Shown one piece after another: positions 19,231 through 28,434 of a DNA stretch of 64,000 nt. Both the position numbers and the translations under genes were made by a program. The notes beneath the pieces were generated by a model. The model did no database searches. It saw only the letters and a list, made by a program, of their open reading frames with translations, and was not told where the DNA came from. Numbering within the stretch: position 1 is the stretch's first letter; each line of letters begins with the position of its first letter. Where the stretch lies: positions 3,658,001 to 3,722,000 of the forward strand of contig NZ_JANADP010000001.1 in assembly GCF_024199945.1 (NCBI RefSeq), read 5' to 3'. The DNA comes from Bradyrhizobium sp. CCGUVB4N. Lineage in GTDB: Bacteria > Pseudomonadota > Alphaproteobacteria > Rhizobiales > Xanthobacteraceae.

Positions 19231-21731
19231 AAGTCGCTCCTGGTGCGGTCGGCGTGTCCTTTTTGCTGGCGCTGCTGACCTGGCTTCTCTTCAACGGCCT
19301 CAACCTGAATTCGGACCGCTATGATCGCCAGACCCAGGCTCTCGCGGATTTCACCCGGTTCGAACGCGGCATGAGCCGCGAAGTCCTGACGTCGCGCGCC
19401 GGTCTGTCGCGAAATTATGACGCCCTGGTGCGGATGGTCGAGGCCTATGACGCGGCGGTGGTGCGGTTGCGCGAAGCCGCGGGCTCGGACAGGGAGGAGA
19501 ATGCCGCGATCGACATCCTGGCCGAGCGCGCCCGCCGGCAGGAGGAATTGATCGAGCAGTTCAAGAGCCAGAATGCGCTGCTGCAGAATTCCTTTGCCTA
19601 TTTCGGCATGTTCAGCGCCCGTCTTTCCGCGTCGGATGACAAGCCGCTGGTCGCGGGCGTCTCCGCGCTTGCGGCTGCCATGCTGCAGTTGACGATCGAT
19701 ACGTCCAGTGCCGGTGCAGGTGAGGTGCAGGGCCAGCTCGACAGACTGGCCCTCCTGCAGGCGCCGCCCGACGAAGCGGCCTCGATACACGCGATCATTG
19801 CGCACGGCCAGTTGTTGCATGACCTGCTTCCGGCGGTGGATGGCATTCTGAAAGCCGTGGTCGCCGAAGCCAGCAACCGCGAGCAGGACGCTGTTCACGC
19901 CCTGATCATCAAGCGCCAGCTCAGCGCGCGAGCGGCGGCGCGCAAAAATCGTCTTTTGCAGTATCTCACCTCGCTGCTGCTGCTCGGTGGCCTGGTGTAT
20001 TTCGGCCTGTTGTTGCGTGCGCGTGCCAGGGCGCTGCGACGTCGTGCCGCCTTCGAGCATGTGATCGCGAATATCTCGATGCGTTTCATCTATTCGCACG
20101 GAGACGAGCTCAGGGATCATGTCGAGCACGCACTGGAGGAGCTGGCGGGGTGCATCGGTGCAGACAGGGCTTATTTCGCTTGGCGGTCAGCGACCAACGG
20201 GAATGTCTACCGGTGGTCCCGCGACGGCGTGCGCCTCGACGAGGGGTGGCCGGAGCGGGCGCTTGGCCTGGCCCAGCGGTTCGACGGCGGCGAGGACGTC
20301 ATCATCTATATTCCCAAGGTCAGACCGTCACATCCCCACGATGTGATGAATCTCCTCGAACAAGCCGGTATTCGCGGCTGGCTCTGCATCAAGACCCTGT
20401 CGGGACAACAACAGGGAGCCATTCTCGGCTTCGAGGCGGTGCAGGCCTCGGCGCTGAGCCAATGGGCCGAGTTTGCGCTCTTCCGCATGGCGTTCGATGC
20501 CATCCGCAATGCCGTGCGGCGCGTGAAGCTGGAGCAGGAGAAGGAGCGGCTCGAGGCAAGCCTGCAACAGGCGCGGCGGATGGAAACGATCGGTACGTTC
20601 GCAAGCGGCATCGCGCATAATTTCAACAACATCGTCGGAGCGATCCTCGGTTATGTCGAAATGGCCGATAGCGGGATCAAGCCGGGAAGCCGGCCTGCGG
20701 CGAGCCTTGCCGAAATCCGCAGGGCAGGCGAGCGGGCACGCGAGCTGGTGGGGCAGATCCTGACCTTCGGCCGGCGTAGCCGGGGCAGGCAGGAACGCGT
20801 ACGCGTCGAGGTGCTGGTTGCGGAGACTGCAGCTCTTCTCGCCGCATCCTTGCCATCGCACGTCAAGCTCACGATCAGCCAGGGCGTTGAGACCGCGACC
20901 GTATCGGGTGAACCGGAACAGTTGCAGCAGGTCATTCTCAATCTCTGCAACAATGCAGCGCAGGCATTGGAGGAGCCGGGCTTCGTTGACCTGCGCATCG
21001 CCGAGCGCGAAGTCATCCATCCGCTGCGGATCGGACGGACAGACCTGGGATCGGGCCGCTTCGTCGTTATCTCGGTCTCCGACCCCGGACCCGGGATGGA
21101 CGACGCCACGCTGGAGCGCATTTTCGAACCGTTTTTCACGACGCGTATCGACGGCACCGGTCTTGGGCTGGCAACGGTTCGCGAGATCGTCGAACAGCAT
21201 GGTGGCGCAGTCGCCGTGCAGAGCGCGCCGGGTGAGGGGACCCGCTTCGATGTATGGCTGCCGTCCGACGGTTCGCGCGAACCGGTGTCGCTGCAACAGG
21301 CACCGCCTCTCGCGTTTCGGGGCGCAGGCGAGACGATCCTGGTGCTCGAGACCGATCGCAGGCGCTTGTTGCGCCACGAGGAGATCCTGGCGGCACTCGG
21401 CTACGAGCCGGTCGGTTTCACAGGGCTTGCCGAGGCCGAGGCGGCGTGCCGGTCGGCTCGGGCGCGCTTCGACGCGGCACTGGTGTGTCACTTGCCGGGT
21501 GGTTCTTCGCTCGATCTCGCGGCATCGCTGCACAGGGCGGCACCGGGCTTGCCGATCATCCTCGCAAGCCCGTCGACGCACGATCTCGCCGCGCACCTTC
21601 TGGCCGCGTCCGGAATCACCGGGATGGTTCACCACCCGCTGATGTCGTCCGAGCTCGCCATGACGCTTGCACGATGTCTGGCCGCAACGCCGGCCGGCAG
21701 CGGATTGCGACAGATCGCGACTGCTCGCTAG
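19227..21731 (+). CDS. VirA-like hybrid sensor histidine kinase with degenerate receiver
   Basis: An 834-residue membrane kinase: TM1 (~8-24), a ~225-residue periplasmic helical domain, TM2 (~250-268), a GAF-like cytoplasmic region (~280-430), HisKA with H464 in [16 protein letters not shown], a HATPase_c domain with [17 protein letters not shown] and GTGLGLATV, and a C-terminal receiver-like domain (~702-820). The H-box closely resembles VirA. The receiver lacks the phospho-acceptor Asp (Cys at ~754 in [11 protein letters not shown]), so it cannot act as a normal receiver. The start overlaps the peroxidase stop. Likely partner: the VirG-like regulator at 16598. Confidence 0.88.
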   Translation: MKVAPGAVGVSFLLALLTWLLFNGLNLNSDRYDRQTQALADFTRFERGMSREVLTSRAGLSRNYDALVRMVEAYDAAVVRLREAAGSDREENAAIDILAERARRQEELIEQFKSQNALLQNSFAYFGMFSARLSASDDKPLVAGVSALAAAMLQLTIDTSSAGAGEVQGQLDRLALLQAPPDEAASIHAIIAHGQLLHDLLPAVDGILKAVVAEASNREQDAVHALIIKRQLSARAAARKNRLLQYLTSLLLLGGLVYFGLLLRARARALRRRAAFEHVIANISMRFIYSHGDELRDHVEHALEELAGCIGADRAYFAWRSATNGNVYRWSRDGVRLDEGWPERALGLAQRFDGGEDVIIYIPKVRPSHPHDVMNLLEQAGIRGWLCIKTLSGQQQGAILGFEAVQASALSQWAEFALFRMAFDAIRNAVRRVKLEQEKERLEASLQQARRMETIGTFASGIAHNFNNIVGAILGYVEMADSGIKPGSRPAASLAEIRRAGERARELVGQILTFGRRSRGRQERVRVEVLVAETAALLAASLPSHVKLTISQGVETATVSGEPEQLQQVILNLCNNAAQALEEPGFVDLRIAEREVIHPLRIGRTDLGSGRFVVISVSDPGPGMDDATLERIFEPFFTTRIDGTGLGLATVREIVEQHGGAVAVQSAPGEGTRFDVWLPSDGSREPVSLQQAPPLAFRGAGETILVLETDRRRLLRHEEILAALGYEPVGFTGLAEAEAACRSARARFDAALVCHLPGGSSLDLAASLHRAAPGLPIILASPSTHDLAAHLLAASGITGMVHHPLMSSELAMTLARCLAATPAGSGLRQIATAR

Positions 21732-21874
21732 CCCAGTTTGGCGGCTCGCGATCGCGCAGTTTCACCGGTAACGCGATCTCGCGGACACGAAGTCACTATG
21801 TAGCGCGCAGCTTCTATCGATTGCCCTCGGTTGTTCATCTGAGAACGGCCGATCGTGACTGCGATAGGAGAAGG

Positions 21875-22129
21875 ATGATGTCGAAAAGACTTGGCTTGAT
21901 CAGCGTGGCTACCTCGCTTCTGTTGGGCTCGGCGCCCGTCGTCGCCGGCAGTGCCGACATGACAACCCATCGCTTCGCCCTCAGTTTGCCGGGGCAGGCT
22001 CCCGTTGGTCATCGCCAGCCGCGCCTCAGCGACGTGGCCGGAGCGACGCAATTGTCATCGTCGGATCTGGAGCTGCGGCGGCTCGACGCGGAGATCGATC
22101 GCAAGCTAGTCATCTGTCGCGGCTGTTGA
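21875..22129 (+). CDS. Small secreted protein of unknown function
   Basis: An 84-residue protein with a clear signal peptide (MMSKRLGLISVATSLLLGSA, cleavage near VVAGSA) preceded by a good ribosome binding site (GGAGAAGG). The mature part has ~58 residues, ends in VICRGC with two cysteines, and has no family I recognise. It lies 143 nt after the VirA-like kinase on the same strand and may belong to the same response. The 5-nt gap to the convergent AraC gene makes it look like a distinct unit. Confidence 0.65.
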   Translation: MMSKRLGLISVATSLLLGSAPVVAGSADMTTHRFALSLPGQAPVGHRQPRLSDVAGATQLSSSDLELRRLDAEIDRKLVICRGC

Positions 22130-22134
22130 AGGCC

Positions 22135-23139
22135 TCACAGCGCATTTGCGTAAGGTCCATTGACGGCCCAATCCTTGTCCGGCGAAAGCCTGCGCCGCGG
22201 GAGGCTTTCAAGCTCGGGCCGTTCGTTCCTGGCGGCGGCGCGCCATCGCGCCGGCGTCTGGCCGCTGATGCGCTTGAACACGGTCGAGAAATGCGCCTGG
22301 GTGCTGAACCCGACGGCAAGTGCGATCTCGGCCAGCGGGCGCTGCGTCGTCGTCAGCAGCGACTTTGCATGCTCGATTCGATGATTGAGCAGGTATTCGC
22401 GAGGACGGTATCCGGTCGCTGCACGGAACTGTGCGGCGAAATGCATCCTCGAGAGACCCGCAACATTGGCGAGCTCCGACAGGCTGATGCTGCGTTCGAA
22501 ATGAGCGGCGATATGTTGCTCGACGCGCCGCAGGCGCCATTTCGGCAGAGCATTGACCTTGGCGCGCGGCAATTCTGGCCGGGCCAGATGCATGGCAAGG
22601 ATCTGGCCAATGCAATGGGCAAATCGATGACCGGCGGCGTCGCCTTGCTCGGCGAGCGCCTTGGCAAGGCCCGCGGCGAGCGGATCGCGCAACAGAACGA
22701 GGTCGTCGAGCCCTTCAGCTGCTCCCTGCGCCCATCGTGTCGGGAAATGCTCCGCAGAGATGTGGACGTGCAGGAAAGCGCAAGGCGCCTGGAATTGGGC
22801 GCTCAGCTGTCTCGACGGTGCGCTGACGTACAGGGTCCCTGACGGCATGGTGCCGTCGAAGATGATCCGGCGCTCCCTGGTCAGGATGGCACGCGTCGTC
22901 TTCAACGCTATGCCGACGAAATACCGGTCGGACGGCGTCGTCGCTGCGTGCCACGAGGCCTCCCGTGGGTCGTCCCATCGCGAGATCGTGACATCGTCCA
23001 GCGCAGCCTGCCCGCTGCAAACGATCTGACGCCACTTGGCTTCCCGGGCGATTGCCTGCGCCACGTGAGGTCCTTCGTGATCTCTCGGGCCGGCCGGGAG
23101 ATCGATCCGGGCGTGGGTTTCGTGCAATTCGGTCAGCAT
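22135..23139 (-). CDS. AraC family transcriptional regulator
   Basis: A 334-residue regulator with an N-terminal sensing region (~1-200) and a C-terminal AraC double helix-turn-helix (~205-300): ISLSELANVAGLSRMHFAAQFRAATGYRPREYL for the first and RPLAEIALAVGFSTQAHFSTVFKRISGQTP for the second. Its N-terminus has no cupin signature I can identify. A three-copy TAAC element in its own orientation lies about 100 nt upstream, so it belongs to that regulon and may control itself. Confidence 0.9.
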   Translation of the reverse strand: MLTELHETHARIDLPAGPRDHEGPHVAQAIAREAKWRQIVCSGQAALDDVTISRWDDPREASWHAATTPSDRYFVGIALKTTRAILTRERRIIFDGTMPSGTLYVSAPSRQLSAQFQAPCAFLHVHISAEHFPTRWAQGAAEGLDDLVLLRDPLAAGLAKALAEQGDAAGHRFAHCIGQILAMHLARPELPRAKVNALPKWRLRRVEQHIAAHFERSISLSELANVAGLSRMHFAAQFRAATGYRPREYLLNHRIEHAKSLLTTTQRPLAEIALAVGFSTQAHFSTVFKRISGQTPARWRAAARNERPELESLPRRRLSPDKDWAVNGPYANAL

Positions 23140-23232
23140 CGCTTATTCCTTCTGAGCTTTGCGGTCGTTCGCTATGACCGGTGAACTCGCATCCTCGGTA
23201 TGCTGACAGGATAGGCGCGGGCAGGCTTGGAA

Positions 23233-23260
23233 GCCCGTTAGGGGTGATTAGGATGTGTTA
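23233..23260 (-). promoter_or_regulatory. TAAC 10-bp phased element, site A (AraC promoter)
   Basis: Read on the minus strand: TAAC, TAAT, TAAC at exact 10-bp spacing, the last one being TAACGGGC. It lies about 94 nt upstream of the AraC start in the same orientation. The rest of the 301-nt gap 23140-23440 shows nothing else I can identify. Confidence 0.7.
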
Positions 23261-23440
23261 GATTGTGTGGGAGCGGACGTGGTGCGGCAGCTGGTCGCGG
23301 GAGGCTGGATTCTTGCCAATATTTCAAAGGTTTGGATCAAGCGGAGGACGGTATTGCCGTGTCGGCTATTGCTGCGTCCCGTTCCATGACGCAGATCTTG
23401 CTCATGCTCGCGTCGATCGAGTCTGCCCCGTGAACTGCAA

Positions 23441-26314
23441 GTGACCGAGCTCCCCTTGGAAAATGCCCCTCGTGGCAAAGGTTTCGCGAGCCTCGATCTC
23501 GACGCGGTTTCGTTCGGGCCGTTCTCCCTGCGGTCGCGCCTGCTCGAGCGCGACGGTGTGCCGGTCAAGCTGGGTAGCCGCGCGATGGACATCTTGCGCC
23601 TGCTGATAAGCCGGGCCGGCGAGGTCGTGCCGAAAAACGAAATCCTGGCTTTTGCCTGGTCCGGTCTGGCCGTCGAGGAGATCAGCCTGCGGGTCCACGT
23701 CGCCGAGCTCCGAAAGGTTCTGGGCGACGGCAAGGACGGCGCTCGCTACATCACGAACATCCCGAGCCGCGGCTATTGCTTCGTCGCGACGGTGGAACGC
23801 GGCGAGACCCGGCCGGCGTCGAAGCCTGCGCCGCAGGCTGCCGGAAGCGTGGCGTCGCCCTTGTCCTTGCCCCATCGCCTGGACAGGATGATCGGGCGAG
23901 AGGACGTGCTGCCGGAGCTGGCATTGCGCCTGCTCAGTGAGCGCTTCGTCACGCTCAGGGGGCCCGGCGGCATCGGCAAGAGCACTGTCGCGATCGCACT
24001 GGCGCACGAGATGTGGGAGACGTTCGAGGGCAGCGTCCATTTTCTCGACCTCGGCCCGTTGAAGGACGCGGCGCTCGTCGCCAGCACTTTGGCCGCCGCG
24101 CTGGGTCTTGTCGTGCATCATTCCGATCCGACCGGCAGTGTCGTCAGCTTTCTGCGCGGCCGCCGCCTGCTGCTGATCCTCGACAGTTGCGAGCATGTGA
24201 TCGACGAGGTCGCACGCCTCGCGGAGACCATTCACCGCGAGGCGCCGGGCGTCAGCCTTCTCGCGACCAGCCGCGAGTCGCTGTTGGTGGAAGGCGAACA
24301 GATTTTCGAGCTTATTCCGCTGCCGGGCCCGCCGCAGGGCGCCGGTCTCAGCGCAAACGAAATGGTGAATTATCCGGCGGCACGTCTGTTCATGGAGCGC
24401 GCCGCCGCGGCCGGTCACAGGTCCGACGTCCCCGATGAGGACGCGGAGATCCTTGCGGAGATCTGCGGCAAGCTGGATGGCATTGCCCTCGCGATCGAGC
24501 TCGCCGCCGCGCGCGTGGGTGTCTACGGGTTGCGGGAGATGGCTGCACTGCTCGACAGCCGGTTGAAGCTCGAATGGCGCGGCCGGCGCACGGCGCCGCC
24601 GCGGCAACAGACCCTCGGCGCGACGCTTGACTGGAGTTTTGGCCTGATCGGGGAGGCCGAGCGGATCGTGCTTCAGCGCCTCGCCGTCTTTGCAGGCTCC
24701 TTCACGCTTCAGGACGCGATCGCGGTCGCGGCCGCCGAGACCGAGCCGGTCGAACGTGTCGTCGATGCGCTGGAGCAACTGGTGGCCAAGTCGCTGGTGT
24801 CGACACGGCCGGAGGGCGCTTCGCGCCGCTACCGCCTGCTCGACGCCACGCGCGTTTATGCTCTCCAGAAGCTGGTCGAAGCCGGCGAGGCGCAAGCGGT
24901 TGCACGCCGGCATGCTGGCTACGTTCAGCGCTCGCTGGAAGCCAGCATGATGGAGGTGGCGGGCGGCGATCAGGCCTCGCGTTCGCAGAGCCGCGCGAGC
25001 CTGCTCGCCGATGCCCGTGCCGCGCTGGAATGGAGCTATGCCAACGATCTTGGCGCCGATCTGCGCGTGCTGCTGGCGGGGAGTTGCGCCCGGCTGTTCA
25101 TCGAGCTCAATCTGCTCAACGAGGCGCGGCTGTGGTCCCAGCGCGCGCTTGCGATGCTCGACGACACCAGCCGCGGCAGCAGATGGGAGCTCGAGCTCCA
25201 GTCCGCGCTCGGCCACGCCTTCATGTTCACGGAACGCAACAGCGAGCAGGCCGAGAGCGCACTGAAGCACGGTCTGGAGATCGCGGAGGCCCTGGGCGAC
25301 CACGCCAACAAGTTCAGGCTGCTGTCGCGGCTCAACATGTTCTATCGCCGGACCGGCGATTTCCGGCATCTGGTCCCGATCGCGCTGGAGGCCGAGCGGG
25401 TCGCGCGCCTGATCGGCGATACCGCGGGAATCGCCGGCAGCAAGGCCCTCGTCGGCGTGTCCTATCATCTCGTCGGCAACCAGACCGAGGCGCAAGCCCA
25501 TTTGGACGAGGGCGTGCGTGACGATGCGGCGCTGCGCGGGGCGCAACCTGGTCATTTTGCCTATTCGCGCACGCCGCAGATTCCATTGGCGCGGGTGCTG
25601 TGGTTGCGCGGCTTCCCCGACCGTGCGGTGGAATGCGTCCGTCCGCTCATCGGCGCGGCTGCGCCACGCGACGTCGTCATGCATTGTATTGCGCTGTGCT
25701 GGTCGGCCTCGGTGTTTGGCTGGGTCGGCGACTGGGCCACCGTCGAGGCGTTGACCGGGCGGCTCGCGACGCATGCCGGCATGCATGGGCTCGCGCCTTA
25801 CGAGGCCGTCGCGGCCGGCTTTCGGGCCCAGACCATGATCGCCCGCGGTAATGTGAGGGAGGGGATCGACTTGCTGCGGACCGCGCTGCCACGCCTGCAC
25901 GCGGATCGTTACGAACTCTACGCATCGGCCTTCATTGCGGAACTGTCGCAGGGGCTGGCTGCGCTCGGTCAATCGGCGGAGGGACGTGCTGTCCTGCAAG
26001 AGGCGATCGCTCGCATCAGCCCCGAGGGCGCCGCTTTCGACATGCCGGAGCTGCTGCGCCTGCGCGGCGAGCTCGAGGCGCGCGGCAACGAACTGGACGC
26101 TGCCGAAGCAAGTTTTGCAGCCTCGATTGCGATGGCCGAACGGCAGGGGGCCCTGTCCTGGCGGTTGCGAAGTGAGATGTCGTTGGCGCGGCTGCGGCGT
26201 CGTCAAGGCGTTCGAAATCCGCTCGACGATCTCGCCAAAACCCACGCGCGCTTCTCGGAAGGATTTGAGACCGCCGATCTGAGAGCGGCACGGGCGATGC
26301 TGGACGAGGGCTGA
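23441..26314 (+). CDS. Winged-helix/STAND NTPase regulator with helical repeats (paralog 1)
   Basis: A 957-residue protein starting at GTG. Layout: OmpR/CadC-type winged helix (~25-118; VEEISLRVHVAELRKVLG then SRGYCFVATV), STAND NTPase with P-loop GPGGIGKST (174-182), Walker B-like LLLILDSCEHVIDE and sensor LLATSRESLL, a helical segment ending in RYRLLDATRVYALQKL, and a TPR-like C-terminus (~490-957). No membrane segment, so cytoplasmic. Same architecture as the proteins at 30158 and 43768 but more divergent. Such proteins bind promoters after ligand/nucleotide-driven opening. Convergent with the unknown gene at 26327. Confidence 0.85.
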   Translation: MTELPLENAPRGKGFASLDLDAVSFGPFSLRSRLLERDGVPVKLGSRAMDILRLLISRAGEVVPKNEILAFAWSGLAVEEISLRVHVAELRKVLGDGKDGARYITNIPSRGYCFVATVERGETRPASKPAPQAAGSVASPLSLPHRLDRMIGREDVLPELALRLLSERFVTLRGPGGIGKSTVAIALAHEMWETFEGSVHFLDLGPLKDAALVASTLAAALGLVVHHSDPTGSVVSFLRGRRLLLILDSCEHVIDEVARLAETIHREAPGVSLLATSRESLLVEGEQIFELIPLPGPPQGAGLSANEMVNYPAARLFMERAAAAGHRSDVPDEDAEILAEICGKLDGIALAIELAAARVGVYGLREMAALLDSRLKLEWRGRRTAPPRQQTLGATLDWSFGLIGEAERIVLQRLAVFAGSFTLQDAIAVAAAETEPVERVVDALEQLVAKSLVSTRPEGASRRYRLLDATRVYALQKLVEAGEAQAVARRHAGYVQRSLEASMMEVAGGDQASRSQSRASLLADARAALEWSYANDLGADLRVLLAGSCARLFIELNLLNEARLWSQRALAMLDDTSRGSRWELELQSALGHAFMFTERNSEQAESALKHGLEIAEALGDHANKFRLLSRLNMFYRRTGDFRHLVPIALEAERVARLIGDTAGIAGSKALVGVSYHLVGNQTEAQAHLDEGVRDDAALRGAQPGHFAYSRTPQIPLARVLWLRGFPDRAVECVRPLIGAAAPRDVVMHCIALCWSASVFGWVGDWATVEALTGRLATHAGMHGLAPYEAVAAGFRAQTMIARGNVREGIDLLRTALPRLHADRYELYASAFIAELSQGLAALGQSAEGRAVLQEAIARISPEGAAFDMPELLRLRGELEARGNELDAAEASFAASIAMAERQGALSWRLRSEMSLARLRRRQGVRNPLDDLAKTHARFSEGFETADLRAARAMLDEG

Positions 26315-26326
26315 AGGGATGATTTC

Positions 26327-27067
26327 TCAGTCGAACCGCAGATCCGAGAGGTCAATCGACACCATCAGCGCATCGCGCATCGGCATCAGATCGTCGTCGC
26401 GGAGATAGATTCGCCGGCGCGTCGGAGTCGTGATCCCGCCGATCGTGACGGGATCAGACGCATATTGCGTGGCGGGAAAATGTCCGGCGATTTCGACCCG
26501 ATAGTCATGCCGCCGGATCAGCATGTCGGGGCCGAAATAGAAGTCCTGCTCGAGGCTGTGACTTGCGATCGCTGCCGGAAAGCAGGCGCGCAGTCCGCGC
26601 CAGATCTCGGCACCTTCGCGCCAGGGCGCGATCTCGCGCACCTCGAATCCGTCCATGGCGAGCAGGAAGGGCGTGGTCAGATAGGTCCATAGCGTGTAGC
26701 CGTTGAAATAGGCGCGGTGCAGTGGATCCCAATGCGTCCGCATGTCGTGCCGTGCGAACGAAGCGCGTGGATTCTTCCGCTCGGCCACGATACGTCCATC
26801 CGCGGCGACGATGGCGATGCGGTCGGGACTGAACTCGGTGCGCTGGCCAGGTTTCCCGAACGGCTCGAGCGATGCCCACTGGCGATGCAGATCGATCCGC
26901 ATCGTGCGCGGATCCTGATCCTGATCGAGGCCCTTCAGCGCCCACAAATCCCCTCCCGTCACGATCGTGGCGGTGAGGCGCCTGTGTGCGTTCCATCGGC
27001 TCAGGCCACCATGGGCTTCGATCGCATTTGCCAGCAGCGGAATCATCCTGGCCGTTTCCTCTCGCAT
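26327..27067 (-). CDS. Conserved protein of unknown function, paralog of the gene at 29332
   Basis: A 246-residue cytoplasmic-looking protein without signal peptide or cysteines to speak of. It shares with the protein at 29332 the words AIEAHGGLSRWN, LWTYLTTPFLLA, IAPWREGAEIWRGLRACFP, FYFGPD..IRRHDY and a C-terminal TPTRRR segment. The alternating hydrophobic pattern suggests a mostly beta fold, possibly a lipid- or small-molecule-binding shell, but I cannot name a family. ATG 27046 (MIPLLANAIE) is an alternative start. A TAAC element lies 45 nt upstream. Confidence 0.72.
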   Translation of the reverse strand: MREETARMIPLLANAIEAHGGLSRWNAHRRLTATIVTGGDLWALKGLDQDQDPRTMRIDLHRQWASLEPFGKPGQRTEFSPDRIAIVAADGRIVAERKNPRASFARHDMRTHWDPLHRAYFNGYTLWTYLTTPFLLAMDGFEVREIAPWREGAEIWRGLRACFPAAIASHSLEQDFYFGPDMLIRRHDYRVEIAGHFPATQYASDPVTIGGITTPTRRRIYLRDDDLMPMRDALMVSIDLSDLRFD

Positions 27068-27111
27068 GGGGTGATGTCACTCCATAGCGATAGGCCCGAA
27101 CGCAGGCCGCC

Positions 27112-27139
27112 GCCCGTTAAGCGTTGTTAAGCGCCGTTG
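27112..27139 (-). promoter_or_regulatory. TAAC 10-bp phased element, site B
   Basis: Minus strand: CAAC, TAAC, TAAC at exact 10-bp spacing, ending TAACGGGC. It precedes the unknown gene at 26327-27067 in its orientation, 45 nt before the start codon. Confidence 0.7.
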
Positions 27140-27186
27140 AGCTGCCGGCGGGGCGTATCCCGGGCGGCACCGTTGGGCGCGCGGTG

Positions 27187-28137
27187 CTAATGGCCGTCGA
27201 GCCGCGCCAGGAAGTCGCGGACGAGCGACGCGATCTCATCGGTTGCCTCGTCCAGCGCGAAATGGCCGGCTTCCAGGATATGAACCTCGGCATCGGGCAC
27301 GTCGTCGCGATAGGCGGTCGCGCCGGCAACGGTGAAGGACGGATCATATTTACCCCAGACGACCAGCGTCGGCGGCTTGGTCTTGCGCAGCCACTCCTGC
27401 CACTTCGGATAGGACGCGACATTGGTGCGATAATCCAGGAACAGCGTGGTCTGGATTTCCGGCTGTCCGGGACGGGTCAGGAACGCATATTCGTCGGTCC
27501 AGGTGTCGGGGTCGTAGCGCTCCGGGCGCGGGCTCGCGCCGAGGTGCCGCTGCCGCGTCGCTTCGAGGGACGTAAAGTTGGCTTTGAGCGCTTCGAGCTC
27601 GTGCGCCGGATCGGCCCAGTATTTCCGCCGCGCAGCCCAGAGCGGGCTGAGGCCTTGCTCATGCGACACTGCATTCTGGATGACGATGGCGCGGACCCGT
27701 TCGGGGTGCACCAGCGCCATCCGGAAGCCGACAGGACCGCCGTAATCCTGCATGAACAGGACGTAGTTGCTCAGGCCAAGCTTACCCGTCAGCTCGCCGA
27801 TCACACCGGCGATATTGTCGAACGTGTAGTCGAAACCAGATGGTGGCGGTGCGCTGCTGTTGCCGAAGCCGGGATAATCGGGCGCGATGAGATGGTACTT
27901 GTCCGCAAGCAGCGGCAGCAACGGCTCCCACATCCGCGAGGAGGAGGGAAAGCCGTGAAGCAGCAGCACGGTCGGTGCGTCCGCCGGCCCGGCCTCGCGA
28001 TAGAAGATCTTGAGGCCCTGGACGTCGACCGTGTGATAGCTGATCGAGCGCCGGCTGGACCGCAGGTCTTGGGCAGAGGCGGGCAGCGCCATGCCGACAA
28101 GAGCGGCCGAGAGGGTGAGCAAGGTCGGGATGTTCAT
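27187..28137 (-). CDS. Exported alpha/beta hydrolase (epoxide hydrolase / haloalkane dehalogenase type)
   Basis: A 316-residue hydrolase with a signal peptide (cleavage near ASAQ, residue ~23). The oxyanion segment HGFPSSS (61-67), the nucleophile elbow with aspartate (MQDYGG, D131), an acid in WGKYDPSF and the base His in EAGHFAL form the Asp-His-Asp/Glu arrangement of epoxide hydrolases and haloalkane dehalogenases, not a Ser esterase. Export to the periplasm is unusual for this group. The promoter must lie in or beyond the VOC gene fragment just upstream. Confidence 0.85.
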   Translation of the reverse strand: MNIPTLLTLSAALVGMALPASAQDLRSSRRSISYHTVDVQGLKIFYREAGPADAPTVLLLHGFPSSSRMWEPLLPLLADKYHLIAPDYPGFGNSSAPPPSGFDYTFDNIAGVIGELTGKLGLSNYVLFMQDYGGPVGFRMALVHPERVRAIVIQNAVSHEQGLSPLWAARRKYWADPAHELEALKANFTSLEATRQRHLGASPRPERYDPDTWTDEYAFLTRPGQPEIQTTLFLDYRTNVASYPKWQEWLRKTKPPTLVVWGKYDPSFTVAGATAYRDDVPDAEVHILEAGHFALDEATDEIASLVRDFLARLDGH

Positions 28138-28182
28138 GGCGCTGCGCCTTTTGTATTTGGAGAAATGGGTCGGGGAGCCGTG

Positions 28183-28359
28183 TTATCCAGCGGCCACCAT
28201 GATGGACTTGAGGCCGAGGTCGCTTATTCCCTCACGGCCGTGCCGGGCAGCCTCCGCGCGGCGGACGACATCTGTCAGCTCCGGCGTAAAGCTCTCGTCG
28301 CCGTCCTCGATATGCCCGGTCAATCGCGCGGTGACCTCCTGGAATACCCAGCCATTGCC
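28183..28359 (-). pseudogene. Fragment of a VOC (glyoxalase-like) gene, C-terminal end only
   Basis: On the minus strand, 58 codons read GNGWVFQEVTARLTG, then ..DESFTPELTDVVRRAEAARHG and end in VAAG-stop. This matches the C-terminal part of the intact VOC protein at 34138 (GNGWLFQEITTRLPG ... ALRRAAAAHG). Codons immediately upstream include an in-frame TGA at 28381-28383 and no start codon, and the N-terminal two thirds is missing. It is therefore a remnant left by deletion or recombination. Confidence 0.7.
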
Positions 28360-28397
28360 AGCGATGGAGTTGCGCGAGTTTCAATTTTGAAGGGGAT

Positions 28398-28422
28398 GGA
28401 GAGGTGCTCGTTGCACCTCTCC
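28398..28422 (-). terminator. Hairpin after the DJ-1/PfpI gene
   Basis: Perfect 10-bp inverted repeat GGAGAGGTGC / GCACCTCTCC with a 5-nt loop, 12 nt downstream of the DJ-1/PfpI stop codon on the minus strand. There is no long T run after it, but stem strength and position fit a transcription end or mRNA 3' stabiliser. A shorter TTCAA-TT-TTGAA palindrome follows. Confidence 0.6.
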
Positions 28423-28434
28423 TGGAGCGCGTGC

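Noticed and set aside
23402..26245. 947-codon minus-strand open frame opposite the STAND regulator at 23441
   Set aside because: It mirrors the real gene almost exactly; GC-rich third positions remove stop codons on the opposite strand. The plus-strand product has clear domains, the mirror product none.
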